This document shows, piece by piece, positions 1-14,988 of a stretch of DNA of 64,000 nt. The notes beneath the pieces were generated by a model. That model did not search any database, was not told where the DNA came from, and worked only from the letters and a program-made list of their open reading frames with translations. Position numbers and translations under genes: made by a program. Position 1 is the first letter of the stretch. Each line of letters opens with the position of its first letter. Source of the stretch: Plumapathes pennacea (taxonomy: Eukaryota > Cnidaria > Anthozoa > Antipatharia > Myriopathidae); NCBI GenBank assembly GCA_964036295.1, contig OZ038468.1, positions 10,178,183 through 10,242,182 of the forward strand. Direction: 5' to 3'.

Positions 1-1325
1 TGCGTAAAACAAATGGCGAACTATCCTATCTAGCGTGTTTTCATCGCTTTTTTCCTTTGTTCAATCAGTCCAATGTGCAGGTCATCATAGCACGGAGCGT
101 TTCTAACAAACATTAAGGGAAAACTAACAAAGACACGGTAGGAGACTTCCGCTGTATTTCTAAGTTAATTAAGATATAATTTCTACATGAAAATGAAATA
201 AAATGTGCTGTCAAATGAATCTAATTCTATGTTTGGAAAATGACTTTCGACGTATTGTCTCTTACGCAACGTTTTTTTTTTTTTTTTTGTCTCTTTTGCT
301 TCAATTCAATGTTATTTAATCATAAATCTAACTTTGATTATCTTGTTACAAGAGCTTTTCAAGAACCTTGGGAGAACACAATTATTTTAAATAGTAATAG
401 GACTGAGTCGCCAGTCCGAGTCGAGTCCAAGTGCGTGAATCGGATTGCGAAATCGTATGACCGAGTTCGTAATCACTCGTATGATTACAGACCGAAATCG
501 AACGACGGAGAAAGAAGAGAGAAAGAAGCAGTTAACTTACAGAATGATTTAAGTTGAATACGGGTTTTTAAAGTAAAAGTCGAAAATGCGTAAGTTCTGC
601 AAGCTCAGTAAAAAATCAGTGAACCCATCACGAACTGACAAATTGGAAGACTACAGTTTCTTTCGACCTTTCGGGTTTTCATTTTTGCTTGTGACGACAC
701 AAGCTTTAAAATGGAGGGTGTTTTTCTTTTTTCTTCTTTTTTTCTGGGTTACAAATCTGCATGCGGTAATTGGTTCATATTATCATGTGACTTGTGATGA
801 CATTGTGATCAAGTGACTTGGCGGGCGAGCAGTTTCGCCATTTTGAAGACAGCAAGTTGCTTGCCTTAGTTGGCTCTGTGGATTCTTTTATGGACCGCTC
901 ATCTTACTTACAAACGCATACGCCGGCTGCGGTAGACCCACACTAAATTTCATTGAGCGGTTTTGGCTTGGGTCGGTCCGTTCAGCCTCAAAAGCCATAT
1001 TGAAAGCCATAAAAGCAAATGCAATGAACTTATCAATGAACTGCATAACTATGCACAACTGTACAGAAATGTACGAAGAATCTGATATCCAGAACCTTGA
1101 GAACTTGAAGGAACAAGCTGAACGAAGGCGCTCGAGATACAAAGACGAGAACCTGTGTAAAGACGGCGAAGCAACTTGGCAAGCGCTTGATAGCGGATTA
1201 TATGGAACTGTTTAGTATGAGGGTGAACTTGAAGGTACTTTGTATTCTTTTACTTTGTATTATTCTTGCTGATACAAGTAAAGCGTCAGAAAATCTGACT
1301 TTTGTTTGGGATCAAAATTTCACTC
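1..1325. other. AT-rich left flank, no recognised gene
   Basis: This stretch lies outside the histone array and shares no visible sequence with it. It contains a T-rich run near 271-288 and scattered short open frames with no recognisable domain. Between about 388 and 545 there is a block with short internal repeats and a small palindrome (taatca, six bases, tgatta, near 469-487) that looks like a fragment of an interspersed repeat. I cannot name a family. An open frame without an ATG at its start runs from 847 to 1215 on the + strand, but I do not recognise its product. Confidence 0.5.
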
Positions 1326-1349
1326 TGCTGTGACCCTGCAGCACATGAC

Positions 1350-1725
1350 CCTTGTGGCTGGGGTCCCGGGGTCCCGATCCTCCGGTTGGCTGGGGTCCCG
1401 ATCCTCCGGTTGGTTGTCGACTGTGGTGGACTGCTTGCAGTACACCGCGACTGCTGCAGGTCGCAGGGGCGGTGACTTCGCACTATGTTTTTAGGATGTT
1501 GGCGGTCATATGGCTTCGTCCGACACGTCTTGAAACACGGACCAAGGTGTCTACCATATGCGCAACTCTTTGGGTGATTGAAACTCGCGGGCGCAATGAA
1601 ATGAAGGCGGACTCGGCCGTCAAGGTTAAAAACCTCCCCTTACCGGGGTGGCGCATCATCGACCGCCCTATTCTACTCTTAGGAAGGTTTGAGTAAGAGC
1701 GCATTTGCTGAGACCCGAAAGATGG
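1350..1725 (+). pseudogene. Decayed 28S rRNA fragment (D2-D3 region)
   Basis: The + strand reads as large-subunit rRNA. A D2-type arm (actgtggtggactgc near 1419) is followed by the block tttttaggatgttggcggtc (about 1487-1506), ggcttcgtccgac, gaaacacggaccaagg near 1532-1547, gggcgcaatgaa near 1589, ggcgcatcatcgaccg near 1650 and gacccgaaagatgg at 1712-1725. The order and spacing are those of eukaryotic 28S. Several normally invariant positions differ (for example gacacgtcttg where gacccgtcttg is usual), so this is a non-functional insertion and not part of a working rDNA unit. The left boundary is uncertain and the match is strong only from about 1415. The right end is fused directly to an H2B relic. 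Confidence 0.85.
1368..1413. repeat. 24-bp tandem duplication inside the rRNA fragment
   Basis: Two adjacent copies start with ggggtcccgatcc and end with tccggttgg. They begin at 1368 and 1392, a period of 24 bp. They sit in what would be the variable part of the D2 expansion segment, so this could be a normal expansion-segment duplication or one that arose after insertion. Confidence 0.75.
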
Positions 1726-1800
1726 AAGAGAACATGCAGGCGCAAAGAAAGCTATGCTATCTACGTGTACAAAATTATGAAACAAGTGCAACCAGACACT
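1726..1800 (+). pseudogene. Histone H2B relic, codons about 26-50
   Basis: Twenty-five codons align in frame with H2B from KRTR through HPDT, with three changes (R29C, V42I, H47Q, counting Met as 1). There is no start, no first 25 codons and no C-terminal half. The 5' side joins the 28S fragment across a shared gg/gaag, and the 3' side drops into stem-loop scraps. It appears to be the degenerate outermost copy of the array. Confidence 0.88.
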
Positions 1801-1850
1801 TTGGAGCCACACACTGGAGACACCACAAGCAGGAGCCTTTAGGAATCGAA
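1801..1850 (+). other. Scrambled histone stem-loop scraps at array edge
   Basis: After the H2B relic the sequence reads tttggagccacac (like the 3' arm and flank of the H4 stem-loop) and then ggagcctttagga followed by tcgaaagcg (like a damaged H2B stem-loop with its downstream element). From about 1846 the sequence becomes collinear with the spacer that normally follows H2B, so this marks the start of the array. Confidence 0.6.
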
Positions 1851-2583
1851 AGCGAATGTCCTTATCACTTCAAACATCAAATCACAAACTTTATAAGAAC
1901 CCTGATTACACAGTTTTTAACTTTAGAATTCACAAACATGGCACAAAATATGTGCTCCTTGTTTCAGCAAGCATAAGGGAATTTCACATTACTCACAAAG
2001 CCATATCGCTTAACACGAGGGCTATATTTCATCGTGTAGCTTTAATTTATTGTAGGCTATTCAGTCCCGGCATCCGAATTCGGCCTTTGATCACAGAACA
2101 CCCGCGTTTAGGTTTCTTCGTGTTCATTCTTTTTCTAAGATATCAGTCCTAGTTTTTTCTTCTATCCGTTAGTTACACGTTCTTTCCCCGAAAACAAAAG
2201 AGCGAACAGCTGATGACAAATCAACATCGTCTAGGTCTTTAAAATAGGAATTTATACTGAATCTCAAAGACTTCAGTATCGGCACTAGTTCTGCAATGTG
2301 CGTTCAGATTAAAAGATCGAATTATTTTATAATATTGTGGAGCAGCATGTTAAATTGATATTGAGGTTTGTCTATTTCATACCACTGAAGTCAAGTTGAT
2401 AACCATGATGCGATTCTTTCATAACCTGTTGAATATCAGGAAAATGACTCTAGCGTTTTATGGTGCACAAATGTTTTCTTTTAATAGCAGATGCGACCAA
2501 GTGAATGCGTATAGTATCGATCATTGCTTTCATATTTTTGGTGGCTCTAAAAAGAGCCGTTGTGTTTTGCTTGGGTGAACTGA
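1846..2583. other. H2B-H3 type spacer preceding unit 1
   Basis: This is collinear with the convergent spacer found after every H2B, although the H2B before it is only a relic. It includes the stem-loop of the unit 1 H3 at 2543-2558. It differs from core spacers at scattered positions, as expected for the outermost spacer. Confidence 0.9.
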
Positions 2584-3057
<474 letters not shown>

Positions 3058-3117
3058 TTAACCCCTTATGAGAGGCAGTTTGTTGATTGGCCGAAAACAA
3101 CTCTTTGTTGGAAGCTA

Positions 3118-3213
3118 ATGTCTGGGCGTGGAAAAGGAGGCAAAGGTTTGGGCAAAGGAGGCGCAAAGCTGTCAAATGTTAGACCTGTAAATTTCGCTTC
3201 ACGAAATATATAA
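3118..3213 (+). pseudogene. Truncated histone H4 (unit 1), tail only
   Basis: The start codon and H4 residues 1-16 are intact. The frame then runs into what is normally the 3' spacer and adds 14 unrelated codons before a stop (31 residues in all). The rest of H4, its stem-loop and about 225 bp of upstream promoter are missing, including the CATAAAAG box and CCAAT box seen in intact units. Two separate deletions are needed to explain this. It lacks the histone fold and is probably not expressed. Confidence 0.93.
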
Positions 3214-3829
3214 ATGAACAGCCTAATAAGCTTCCTATCTTTTCCTTTTTTAAGCTCAGAGTCAGCGAGCACCCGGCTTTCAAAAAAGAAAAAAACAAAA
3301 AAACAAATAAACAACAACAACAAAGACATTGAAGAGACATTTGCAGTGATGGCAGACATACTAAAGCAAACGTGACTTGCTATCATCCTACTAGAAAAAT
3401 ACATCGAACTAAATGAGTTGTGCAATTTTGTTCTACCACTTGATATTATTTGATTTCGAAGTTTTAAAACAGTATTGATGAAACACAGTCTTTTAAAAAT
3501 TAAAACGGAGAAAAAAACCGAACATTTAAAAAACAAACAAACGAACAGAAGTGACCAAGGACTGTTCTTTTAGTTTGAAAGTTTTGTAGTGAACTTTAGT
3601 TTCACAGATTTCTTTTAGTATAATAATTTGGACAAAATTTAGAACTTGTCCAACATTAAATAAATTGTGCTTTCGTTTTGTTTTTGTTAGAAAAACTGGA
3701 CTACTAATGTGTGTTATTTACCAAAGTTGTTTCAGAGACAGGACGGTGCACATTTATTGGTCATATCTTTTACGTATATGGTGGCTCCTAGAAGAGCCGT
3801 TTGTTTATACTTTGGGTGCGCTAGACAAT

Positions 3830-4213
3830 CTAGACCTTGGGTTTCTTATCAGCCTTTTTAGGCAGCAGCACGGTTTGGATGTTCGGCAGCACACCTCCAT
3901 GAGCGATGGTCACACCACCCAACAGTTTGTTGAGTTCTTCGTCATTTCGCACGGCCAGCTGGAGGTGACGAGGAATGATCCTCGTCTTCTTGTTGTCTCG
4001 AGCGGCGTTGCCTGCCAGTTCCAGAATCTCGGCAGAGAGGTACTCCATGACAGCGGCCAAGTAAACAGGAGCACCAGCGCCAACACGTTGAGCATAGTTT
4101 CCTTTGCGGAGGAATCGGTGAACGCGGCCGACAGGAAATTGGAGGCCAGCTCGCGATGAGCGCGTTTTAGATTTTGTTCCCGCCTTAGCTTTACCTTTAC
4201 CGCGACCAGACAT
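3830..4213 (-). CDS. H2A: Histone H2A (unit 1), Q104H
   Basis: This 127-codon H2A is identical to the core protein except that residue 104 is His (CAT) where core units have Gln (CAG). The in-frame upstream extension in this unit reaches 30 codons, but the conserved SGRGKGK start decides the true Met. The stem-loop is at 3783-3798. Confidence 0.96.
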   Translation of the reverse strand: MSGRGKGKAKAGTKSKTRSSRAGLQFPVGRVHRFLRKGNYAQRVGAGAPVYLAAVMEYLSAEILELAGNAARDNKKTRIIPRHLQLAVRNDEELNKLLGGVTIAHGGVLPNIQTVLLPKKADKKPKV

Positions 4214-4541
4214 GTTTGCAGCTTGTTCGTGAACGCACTGTGAGTGAGAAATTGTCAATATGTTCTGGGCGTCGTTTGAACGCGGTCTTTTGGAGGCTGG
4301 CATTTTAAGCTGAAGGGATCGAAATGCGCCAATCAGAAAACTTGACCTAGATTACCGATCTAATTATCAGTCGAATAATTGAATGGAATGTCTAATTATT
4401 GGGCGGGAAATACTATCAGTCGATGCCGCAAATTTGAATGAATTCCCCGGCTAGGAAATGATGCTATAAATATCGCCAGCGCGATGCTTTGCTTTGAAGT
4501 GTGTAAGGCTGATACTGTTTTCGTAAAGTAAAGTTTGGACG

Positions 4542-4913
4542 ATGGCTCCTAAAGCAACTGGAACGAAAGGCGAGAAGAAGGTCGTTCCTAAGCAAGTCGC
4601 ATCCGGAGACAAACGGAAGAGAACACGCAGGCGCAAAGAAAGCTATGCCATCTACGTGTACAAAGTTATGAAACAAGTGCACCCAGACACTGGCATCTCC
4701 AGCAAGGCTATGAGCATCATGAACTCGTTCGTGAATGACATCTTCGAGCGCATCGCCGGTGAATCTTCCCGCCTTGCGCACTACAACAAAAAGTCAACCA
4801 TCACGTCCCGAGAAATCCAGACAGCAGTTCGTTTACTTCTTCCCGGTGAACTGGCCAAGCACGCCGTCAGCGAGGGTACTAAAGCCGTGACCAAATACAC
4901 CAGCAGCAAGTAG
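4542..4913 (+). CDS. H2B: Histone H2B (unit 1)
   Basis: The protein is identical to the core H2B. The leader just before the ATG reads gtttggacg here and in unit 3, versus gttttgacg elsewhere. The E2F-like site is at 4402-4410 and the stem-loop at 4948-4963. Confidence 0.97.
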   Translation: MAPKATGTKGEKKVVPKQVASGDKRKRTRRRKESYAIYVYKVMKQVHPDTGISSKAMSIMNSFVNDIFERIAGESSRLAHYNKKSTITSREIQTAVRLLLPGELAKHAVSEGTKAVTKYTSSK

Positions 4914-5711
4914 AGCGTTTCCTGCGCTCACATATTTTACGGACAACGGCTCCTTTAGGAGCCACCACATGTGTCGAAAGCGAATGTCCTTATCACTTCA
5001 AACATCAAATCACAAACTTTATGAGAACCCTGATTACACAGTTTTTAACTTTAGAATTCACAAACGTGGCACAAAATATGTGCTCCTTGTTTCAGCAAGC
5101 ATAAGGGAATTTCACATTACTCACAAAGCCATATCGCTTAACACGAGGGCTATATTTCATCGTGTAGCTTTAATTTATTGTAGCCTATTCAGTCTCGGCA
5201 TCCGAATTCGGCCTTTGATCACAGAACACCCGCGTTTAGGTTTCTTCGTGTTCATTCTTTTTCTAAGATATCAGTCCTAGTTTTTTCTTCTATCCGTTAG
5301 TTACACGTTCTTTCCGCGAAAACAAAAGAGCGAACAGCTGATGACAAATCAACATCGTCTAGGTCTTTAAAATAGGAATTTATACTGAATCTCAAAGACT
5401 TCAGTATCGGCACTAGTTCTGCAATGTGCGTTCAGATTAAAAGATCGAATTATTTCATAATATTGTGGAGCAGCATGTTAAATTGATATTGAGGTTTGTC
5501 TATTTCATACCACTTAAGTCAAGTTGAAAACTATGATGCGATTCTTTCATAACCTGTGGAATATCAGGAAAATGACTCTAGCGTTTCATGGTGCACAAAT
5601 GTTTTCTTTTAATGGCAGATGCGACCAAGTGAATGCGTATAGTATCGATCATTGCTTTCATATTTTTGGTGGCTCTAAAAAGAGCCGTCGTGTTTTGCTT
5701 GGGTGAACTGA

Positions 5712-6257
<546 letters not shown>

Positions 6258-6457
6258 TTAGAAATTATAAAATCGGATTGTCGGCCGGCTCCCATAGGAG
6301 TACGTATTGTTTACATTTGACTTGATTTGGTTCAGCCATTTGAACCAATGGAAAAAAGATTTGATTTTTCCCAGAGGTCCCTCTGTTCCTGCTCATAAAA
6401 GTGGAAAGATCTTGACAGTTTCACTCAATTCGATCTGGTCGAATAGTTCATTACTAG

Positions 6458-6781
<324 letters not shown>

Positions 6782-7483
6782 TGAAGCAAACTTTGCAATT
6801 CCAACACAACGGCTCTTTTTGGAGCCACCAACTTTGTCAAAAGTTAGACCTGTAAATTTCGCTTCACGAAATATATAAATGAACAGCCTAATAAGCTTCC
6901 TGTCTTTTCCTTTTTTAAGCTCAGAGTCAGCGAGCACCTTTCAAAAAAGAAAATAAAAACAAACAAACAAACAAACAACAACAAAAAAGACATTGAAGAG
7001 ACATTTGCAGTGATGGCAGACATACTAAAGCAAACGTGACTTGCTATCATCCTACTAGAAAAGTACATCGAACTAAATGAGTTGTGCAATTTTGTTGTAC
7101 CACTTGATTTCGAAGTTTTAAAACACTACTGATGAAGCACAGTCTTTTAAAAATTAAAACGGAGAAAAAAACCGAACATTTAAAAAACAAACAAACGAAC
7201 AGAAGTGACCAAGGACCGTTCTTTTAGTTTGAAAGTTTTGAAGTGAACTTTAGTTTCACAGACTTCTTTTAGTATAATAACTGGGATAAAAATTAGAACT
7301 TGTCCAACATTAAATAAATTGTGCTTTCGTTTTGTTTTTGTTAGAAAAACTGGACTACTAATGTGTGTTATTTACCAAAGTTGTTTCAGAGACAGGACGG
7401 TGCACATTTATTGGTCATATCTTTTACGTATATGGTGGCTCCTAGAAGAGCCGTTTGTTTATACTTTGGGTGCGCTAGACAAT

Positions 7484-7867
7484 CTAGACCTTGGGTTTCT
7501 TATCAGCCTTTTTAGGCAGCAGCACGGTTTGGATGTTCGGCAGCACACCTCCATGAGCGATGGTCACACCACCCAACAGTTTGTTGAGTTCTTCGTCATT
7601 TCGCACGGCCAGCTGGAGGTGACGAGGAATGATCCTCGTCTTCTTGTTGTCTCGAGCGGCGTTGCCTGCCAGTTCCAGAATCTCGGCAGAGAGGTACTCC
7701 ATGACAGCGGCCAAGTAAACAGGAGCACCAGCGCCAACACGTTGAGCATAGTTTCCTTTGCGGAGGAATCGGTGAACACGGCCGACAGGAAATTGGAGGC
7801 CAGCTCGCGATGAGCGCGTTTTAGATTTTGTTCCCGCCTTAGCTTTACCTTTACCGCGACCAGACAT
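7484..7867 (-). CDS. H2A: Histone H2A (unit 2), Q104H
   Basis: The protein is full length with His at 104, shared with units 1, 3 and 4. The stem-loop is at 7437-7452. The E2F-like site in the shared promoter reads ttcggcgggaaa here, a one-base variant of the core sequence. Confidence 0.96.
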   Translation of the reverse strand: MSGRGKGKAKAGTKSKTRSSRAGLQFPVGRVHRFLRKGNYAQRVGAGAPVYLAAVMEYLSAEILELAGNAARDNKKTRIIPRHLQLAVRNDEELNKLLGGVTIAHGGVLPNIQTVLLPKKADKKPKV

Positions 7868-8195
7868 GTTTGCAGCTTGTTCGTGAACGCACTGTGAGTG
7901 AGAAATTGTCAATATGTTCTGGGCGTCGTTTGAACGCGGTCTTTTGGAGGCTGGCGTTTTAAGCTGAAAGGATCGAAGTGCGCCAATCAGAAAACTTGGC
8001 CTCGATTACCGATCTAATTATCAGTCGAATAATTGAATAGAATGTCTAATTATTCGGCGGGAAATACTATCAGTCGATGCCGCAAATTTGAATGAATTCC
8101 CCGGCTAGGAAATGATGCTATAAATATCGCCAGCGCGATGCTTTGCTTTGAAGTGTGTAAGGCTGATACTGTTTTCGTAAAGTAAAGTTTTGACG

Positions 8196-8567
8196 ATGGC
8201 TCCTAAAGCAACTGGAACGAAAGGCGAGAAGAAGGTCGTTCCTAAGCAAGTCGCATCCGGAGACAAACGGAAGAGAACACGCAGGCGCAAAGAAAGCTAT
8301 GCCATCTACGTGTACAAAGTTATGAAACAAGTGCACCCAGACACTGGCATCTCCAGCAAGGCTATGAGCATCATGAACTCGTTCGTGAATGACATCTTCG
8401 AGCGCATCGCCGGTGAATCTTCCCGCCTTGCGCACTACAACAAAAAGTCAACCATCACGTCCCGAGAAATCCAGACAGCAGTTCGTTTACTTCTTCCCGG
8501 TGAACTGGCCAAGCACGCCGTCAGCGAGGGTACTAAAGCCGTGACCAAATACACCAGCAGCAAGTAG
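8196..8567 (+). CDS. H2B: Histone H2B (unit 2)
   Basis: The protein is identical to the core H2B. The TATAAATA box is at 8119-8126 and the stem-loop at 8602-8617. Confidence 0.97.
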   Translation: MAPKATGTKGEKKVVPKQVASGDKRKRTRRRKESYAIYVYKVMKQVHPDTGISSKAMSIMNSFVNDIFERIAGESSRLAHYNKKSTITSREIQTAVRLLLPGELAKHAVSEGTKAVTKYTSSK

Positions 8568-9365
8568 AGCGTTTCCTGCGCTCACATATTTTACGGACAA
8601 CGGCTCCTTTAGGAGCCACCACATGTGTCGAAAGCGAATGTCCTTATCACTTCAAACATCAAATCACAAACTTTATGAGAACCCTGATTACACAGTTTTT
8701 AACTTTAGAATTCACAAACGTGGCACAAAATATGTGCTCCTTGTTTCAGCAAGCATAAGGGAATTTCACATTACTCACAAAGCCATATCGCTTAACACGA
8801 GGGCTATATTTCATCGTGTAGCTTTAATTTATTGTAGCCTATTCAGTCTCGGCATCCGAATTCGGCCTTTGATCACAGAACACCCGCGTTTAGGTTTCTT
8901 CGTGTTCATTCTTTTTCTAAGATATCAGTCCTAGTATTTTCTTCTATCCGTTAGTTACACGTTCTTTCCCCGAAAACAAAAGAGCGAACAGCTGATGACA
9001 AATCAACATCGTCTAGGTCTTTAAAATAGGAATTTATACTGAATCTCAAAGACTTCAGTATCGGCACTAGTTCTGCAATGTGTGTTCAGATTAAAAGATC
9101 GAATTATTTTATAATATTGTGGAGCAGCATGTTAAATTGATATTGAGGTTTGTCTATTTCATACCACTGAAGTCAAGTTGATAACTATGATGCGATTCTT
9201 TCATAACCTGTGGAATATCAGGAAAATGACTCTAGCGTTTCATGGTGCACAAATGTTTTCTTTTAATGGCAGATGCGACCAAGTGAATGCGTATAGTATC
9301 GATCATTGCTTTCATATTTTTGGTGGCTCTAAAAAGAGCCGTTGTGTTTTGCTTGGGTGAACTGA

Positions 9366-9839
<474 letters not shown>

Positions 9840-9899
9840 TTAACCCCTTATGAGAGGCAGTTTGTTGATTGGCCGAAAACAACTCTTTGTTGGAAGCTA

Positions 9900-9995
9900 A
9901 TGTCTGGGCGTGGAAAAGGAGGCAAAGGTTTGGGCAAAGGAGGCGCAAAGCTGTCAAATGTTAGACCTGTAAATTTCGCTTCACGAAATATATAA
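9900..9995 (+). pseudogene. Truncated histone H4 (unit 3), tail only
   Basis: The two breakpoints, the 31-codon frame and the loss of promoter and stem-loop are the same as in unit 1. It is therefore a copy of the same damaged gene and not a second event. Confidence 0.93.
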
Positions 9996-10611
9996 ATGAT
10001 CAGCCTAATAAGCTTCCTATCTTTTCTTTTTTTAAGCTCAGAGTCAGCGAGCACCCGGCTTTCAAAAAAGAAAAAAACAAAAAAACAAATAAACAACAAC
10101 AACAAAGACATTGAAGAGACATTTGCAGTGATGGCAGACATACTAAAGCAAACGTGACTTGCTATCATCCTACTAGAAAAATACATCGAACTAAATGAGT
10201 TGTGCAATTTTGTTCTACCACTTGATATTATTTGATTTCGAAGTTTTAAAAAAGTATTGATGAAACACAGTCTTTTAAAAATTAAAACGGAGAAAAAAAC
10301 CGAACATTTAAAAAACAAACAAACGAACAGAAGTGACCAAGGACTGTTCTTTTAGTTTGAAAGTTTTGTAGTGAACTTTAGTTTCACAGATTTCTTTTAG
10401 TATAATAATTTGGACAAAATTTAGAACTTGTCCAACATTAAATAAATTGTGCTTTCGTTTTGTTTTTGTTAGAAAAACTGGACTACTAATGTGTGTTATT
10501 TACCAAAGTTGTTTCAGAGACAGGACGGTGCACATTTATTGGTCATATCTTTTACGTATATGGTGGCTCCTAGAAGAGCCGTTTGTTTATACTTTGGGTG
10601 CGCTAGACAAT

Positions 10612-10995
10612 CTAGACCTTGGGTTTCTTATCAGCCTTTTTAGGCAGCAGCACGGTTTGGATGTTCGGCAGCACACCTCCATGAGCGATGGTCACACCAC
10701 CCAACAGTTTGTTGAGTTCTTCGTCATTTCGCACGGCCAGCTGGAGGTGACGAGGAATGATCCTCGTCTTCTTGTTGTCTCGAGCGGCGTTGCCTGCCAG
10801 TTCCAGAATCTCGGCAGAGAGGTACTCCATGACAGCGGCCAAGTAAACAGGAGCACCAGCGCCAACACGTTGAGCATAGTTTCCTTTGCGGAGGAATCGG
10901 TGAACGCGGCCGACAGGAAATTGGAGGCCAGCTCGCGATGAGCGCGTTTTAGATTTTGTTCCCGCCTTAGCTTTACCTTTACCGCGACCAGACAT
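10612..10995 (-). CDS. H2A: Histone H2A (unit 3), Q104H
   Basis: The copy matches unit 1, including the 30-codon in-frame 5' extension that is not used. The stem-loop is at 10565-10580. Confidence 0.96.
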   Translation of the reverse strand: MSGRGKGKAKAGTKSKTRSSRAGLQFPVGRVHRFLRKGNYAQRVGAGAPVYLAAVMEYLSAEILELAGNAARDNKKTRIIPRHLQLAVRNDEELNKLLGGVTIAHGGVLPNIQTVLLPKKADKKPKV

Positions 10996-11323
10996 GTTTG
11001 CAGCTTGTTCGTGAACGCACTGTGAGTGAGAAATTGTCAATATGTTCTGGGCGTCGTTTGAACGCGGTCTTTTGGAGGCTGGCATTTTAAGCTGAAGGGA
11101 TCGAAATGCGCCAATCAGAAAACTTGACCTAGATTACCGATCTAATTATCAGTCGAATAATTGAATGGAATGTCTAATTATTGGGCGGGAAATACTATCA
11201 GTCGATGCCGCAAATTTGAATGAATTCCCCGGCTAGGAAATGATGCTATAAATATCGCCAGCGCGATGCTTTGCTTTGAAGTGTGTAAGGCTGATACTGT
11301 TTTCGTAAAGTAAAGTTTGGACG

Positions 11324-11695
11324 ATGGCTCCTAAAGCAACTGGAACGAAAGGCGAGAAGAAGGTCGTTCCTAAGCAAGTCGCATCCGGAGACAAACGGAA
11401 GAGAACACGCAGGCGCAAAGAAAGCTATGCCATCTACGTGTACAAAGTTATGAAACAAGTGCACCCAGACACTGGCATCTCCAGCAAGGCTATGAGCATC
11501 ATGAACTCGTTCGTGAATGACATCTTCGAGCGCATCGCCGGTGAATCTTCCCGCCTTGCGCACTACAACAAAAAGTCAACCATCACGTCCCGAGAAATCC
11601 AGACAGCAGTTCGTTTACTTCTTCCCGGTGAACTGGCCAAGCACGCCGTCAGCGAGGGTACTAAAGCCGTGACCAAATACACCAGCAGCAAGTAG
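11324..11695 (+). CDS. H2B: Histone H2B (unit 3)
   Basis: The protein is standard and the leader variant gtttggacg is shared with unit 1. The stem-loop is at 11730-11745. Confidence 0.97.
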   Translation: MAPKATGTKGEKKVVPKQVASGDKRKRTRRRKESYAIYVYKVMKQVHPDTGISSKAMSIMNSFVNDIFERIAGESSRLAHYNKKSTITSREIQTAVRLLLPGELAKHAVSEGTKAVTKYTSSK

Positions 11696-12493
11696 AGCGT
11701 TTCCTGCGCTCACATATTTTACGGACAACGGCTCCTTTAGGAGCCACCACATGTGTCGAAAGCGAATGTCCTTATCACTTCAAACATCAAATCACAAACT
11801 TTATGAGAACCCTGATTACACAGTTTTTAACTTTAGAATTCACAAACGTGGCACAAAATATGTGCTCCTTGTTTCAGCAAGCATAAGGGAATTTCACATT
11901 ACTCACAAAGCCATATCGCTTAACACGAGGGCTATATTTCATCGTGTAGCTTTAATTTATTGTAGCCTATTCAGTCTCGGCATCCGAATTCGGCCTTTGA
12001 TCACAGAACACCCGCGTTTAGGTTTCTTCGTGTTCATTCTTTTTCTAAGATATCAGTCCTAGTTTTTTCTTCTATCCGTTAGTTACACGTTCTTTCCGCG
12101 AAAACAAAAGAGCGAACAGCTGATGACAAATCAACATCGTCTAGGTCTTTAAAATAGGAATTTATACTGAATCTCAAAGACTTCAGTATCGGCACTAGTT
12201 CTGCAATGTGCGTTCAGATTAAAAGATCGAATTATTTCATAATATTGTGGAGCAGCATGTTAAATTGATATTGAGGTTTGTCTATTTCATACCACTTAAG
12301 TCAAGTTGAAAACTATGATGCGATTCTTTCATAACCTGTGGAATATCAGGAAAATGACTCTAGCGTTTCATGGTGCACAAATGTTTTCTTTTAATGGCAG
12401 ATGCGACCAAGTGAATGCGTATAGTATCGATCATTGCTTTCATATTTTTGGTGGCTCTAAAAAGAGCCGTCGTGTTTTGCTTGGGTGAACTGA

Positions 12494-13039
<546 letters not shown>

Positions 13040-13239
13040 TTAGAAATTATAAAATCGGATTGTCGGCCGGCTCCCATAGGAGTACGTATTGTTTACATTT
13101 GACTTGATTTGGTTCAGCCATTTGAACCAATGGAAAAAAGATTTGATTTTTCCCAGAGGTCCCTCTGTTCCTGCTCATAAAAGTGGAAAGATCTTGACAG
13201 TTTCACTCAATTCGATCTGGTCGAATAGTTCATTACTAG

Positions 13240-13563
<324 letters not shown>

Positions 13564-14276
13564 TGAAGCAAACTTTGCAATTCCAACACAACGGCTCTTT
13601 TTGGAGCCACCAACTTTGTCAAAAGTTAGACCTGTAAATTTCGCTTCACGAAATATATAAATGAACAGCCTAATAAGCTTCCTGTCTTTTCCTTTTTTAA
13701 GCTCAGAGTCAGCGAGCACCTTTCAAAAAAGAAAATAAATACAAACAAACAAACAAACAACAACAAAAAAGACATTGAAGAGACATTTGCAGTGATGGCA
13801 GACATACTAAAGCAAACGTGACTTGCTATCATCCTACTAGAAAAATACATCGAACTAAATGAGTTGTGCAATTTTGTTGTACCACCTTGATCTTATTTGA
13901 TTTCGAAGTTTTAAAACAGTATTGATGAAGCACAGTCTTTTAAAAATTAAAACGGAGAAAAAAACCGAACATTTAAAAAACAAACAAACGAACAGAAGTG
14001 ACCAAGGACTGTTCTTTTAGTTTGAAAGTTTTGAAGTGAACTTTAGTTTCACAGACTTCTTTTAGTATAATAACTGGAACAAAATTTAGAACTTGTCCAA
14101 CATTAAATAAATTGTGCTTTCGTTTTGTTTTTGTTAGAAAAACTGGACTACTAATGTGTGTTATTTACCAAAGTTGTTTCAGAGACAGGACGGTGCACAT
14201 TTATTGGTCATATCTTTTACGTATATGGTGGCTCCTAGAAGAGCCGTTTGTTTATACTTTGGGTGCGCTAGACAAT

Positions 14277-14660
14277 CTAGACCTTGGGTTTCTTATCAGC
14301 CTTTTTAGGCAGCAGCACGGTTTGGATGTTCGGCAGCACACCTCCATGAGCGATGGTCACACCACCCAACAGTTTGTTGAGTTCTTCGTCATTTCGCACG
14401 GCCAGCTGGAGGTGCCGAGGAATGATCCTCGTCTTCTTGTTGTCTCGAGCGGCGTTGCCTGCCAGTTCCAGAATCTCGGCAGAGAGGTACTCCATGACAG
14501 CGGCCAAGTAAACAGGAGCACCAGCGCCAACACGTTGAGCATAGTTTCCTTTGCGGAGGAATCGGTGAACACGGCCGACAGGAAATTGGAGGCCAGCTCG
14601 CGATGAGCGCGTTTTAGATTTTGTTCCCGCCTTAGCTTTACCTTTACCGCGACCAGACAT
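14277..14660 (-). CDS. H2A: Histone H2A (unit 4), Q104H
   Basis: This is the last copy with His104. It also has a private silent change in the R81 codon. The stem-loop is at 14230-14245. Confidence 0.96.
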   Translation of the reverse strand: MSGRGKGKAKAGTKSKTRSSRAGLQFPVGRVHRFLRKGNYAQRVGAGAPVYLAAVMEYLSAEILELAGNAARDNKKTRIIPRHLQLAVRNDEELNKLLGGVTIAHGGVLPNIQTVLLPKKADKKPKV

Positions 14661-14988
14661 GTTTGCAGCTTGTTCGTGAACGCACTGTGAGTGAGAAATT
14701 GTCAATATGTTCTGGGCGTTGTTTGAACGCGGTCTTTTGGAGGCTGGCGTTTTAAGCTGAAGGGATCGAAATGCGCCAATCAGAAAACTTGGCCTCGATT
14801 ACCGATCTAATTATCAGTCGAATAATTGAATAGAATGTCTAATTATTGGGCGGGAAATACTATCAGTCGATGCCGCAAATTTGAATGAATTCCCCGGCTA
14901 GGAAATGATGCTATAAATATCGCCAGCGCGATGCTTTGCTTTGAAGTGTGTAAGGCTGATACTGTTTTCGTAAAGTAAAGTTTTGACG

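Noticed and set aside
847..1215. Open frame of about 120 codons in the left flank
   Set aside because: It has no ATG near its start and no family I recognise, and the splice-like sites at its ends are weak. It could be an exon or chance.
1289..1494. Short open frames on both strands at about 1289-1494
   Set aside because: They lie mostly within the 28S rRNA fragment and are not protein-coding.
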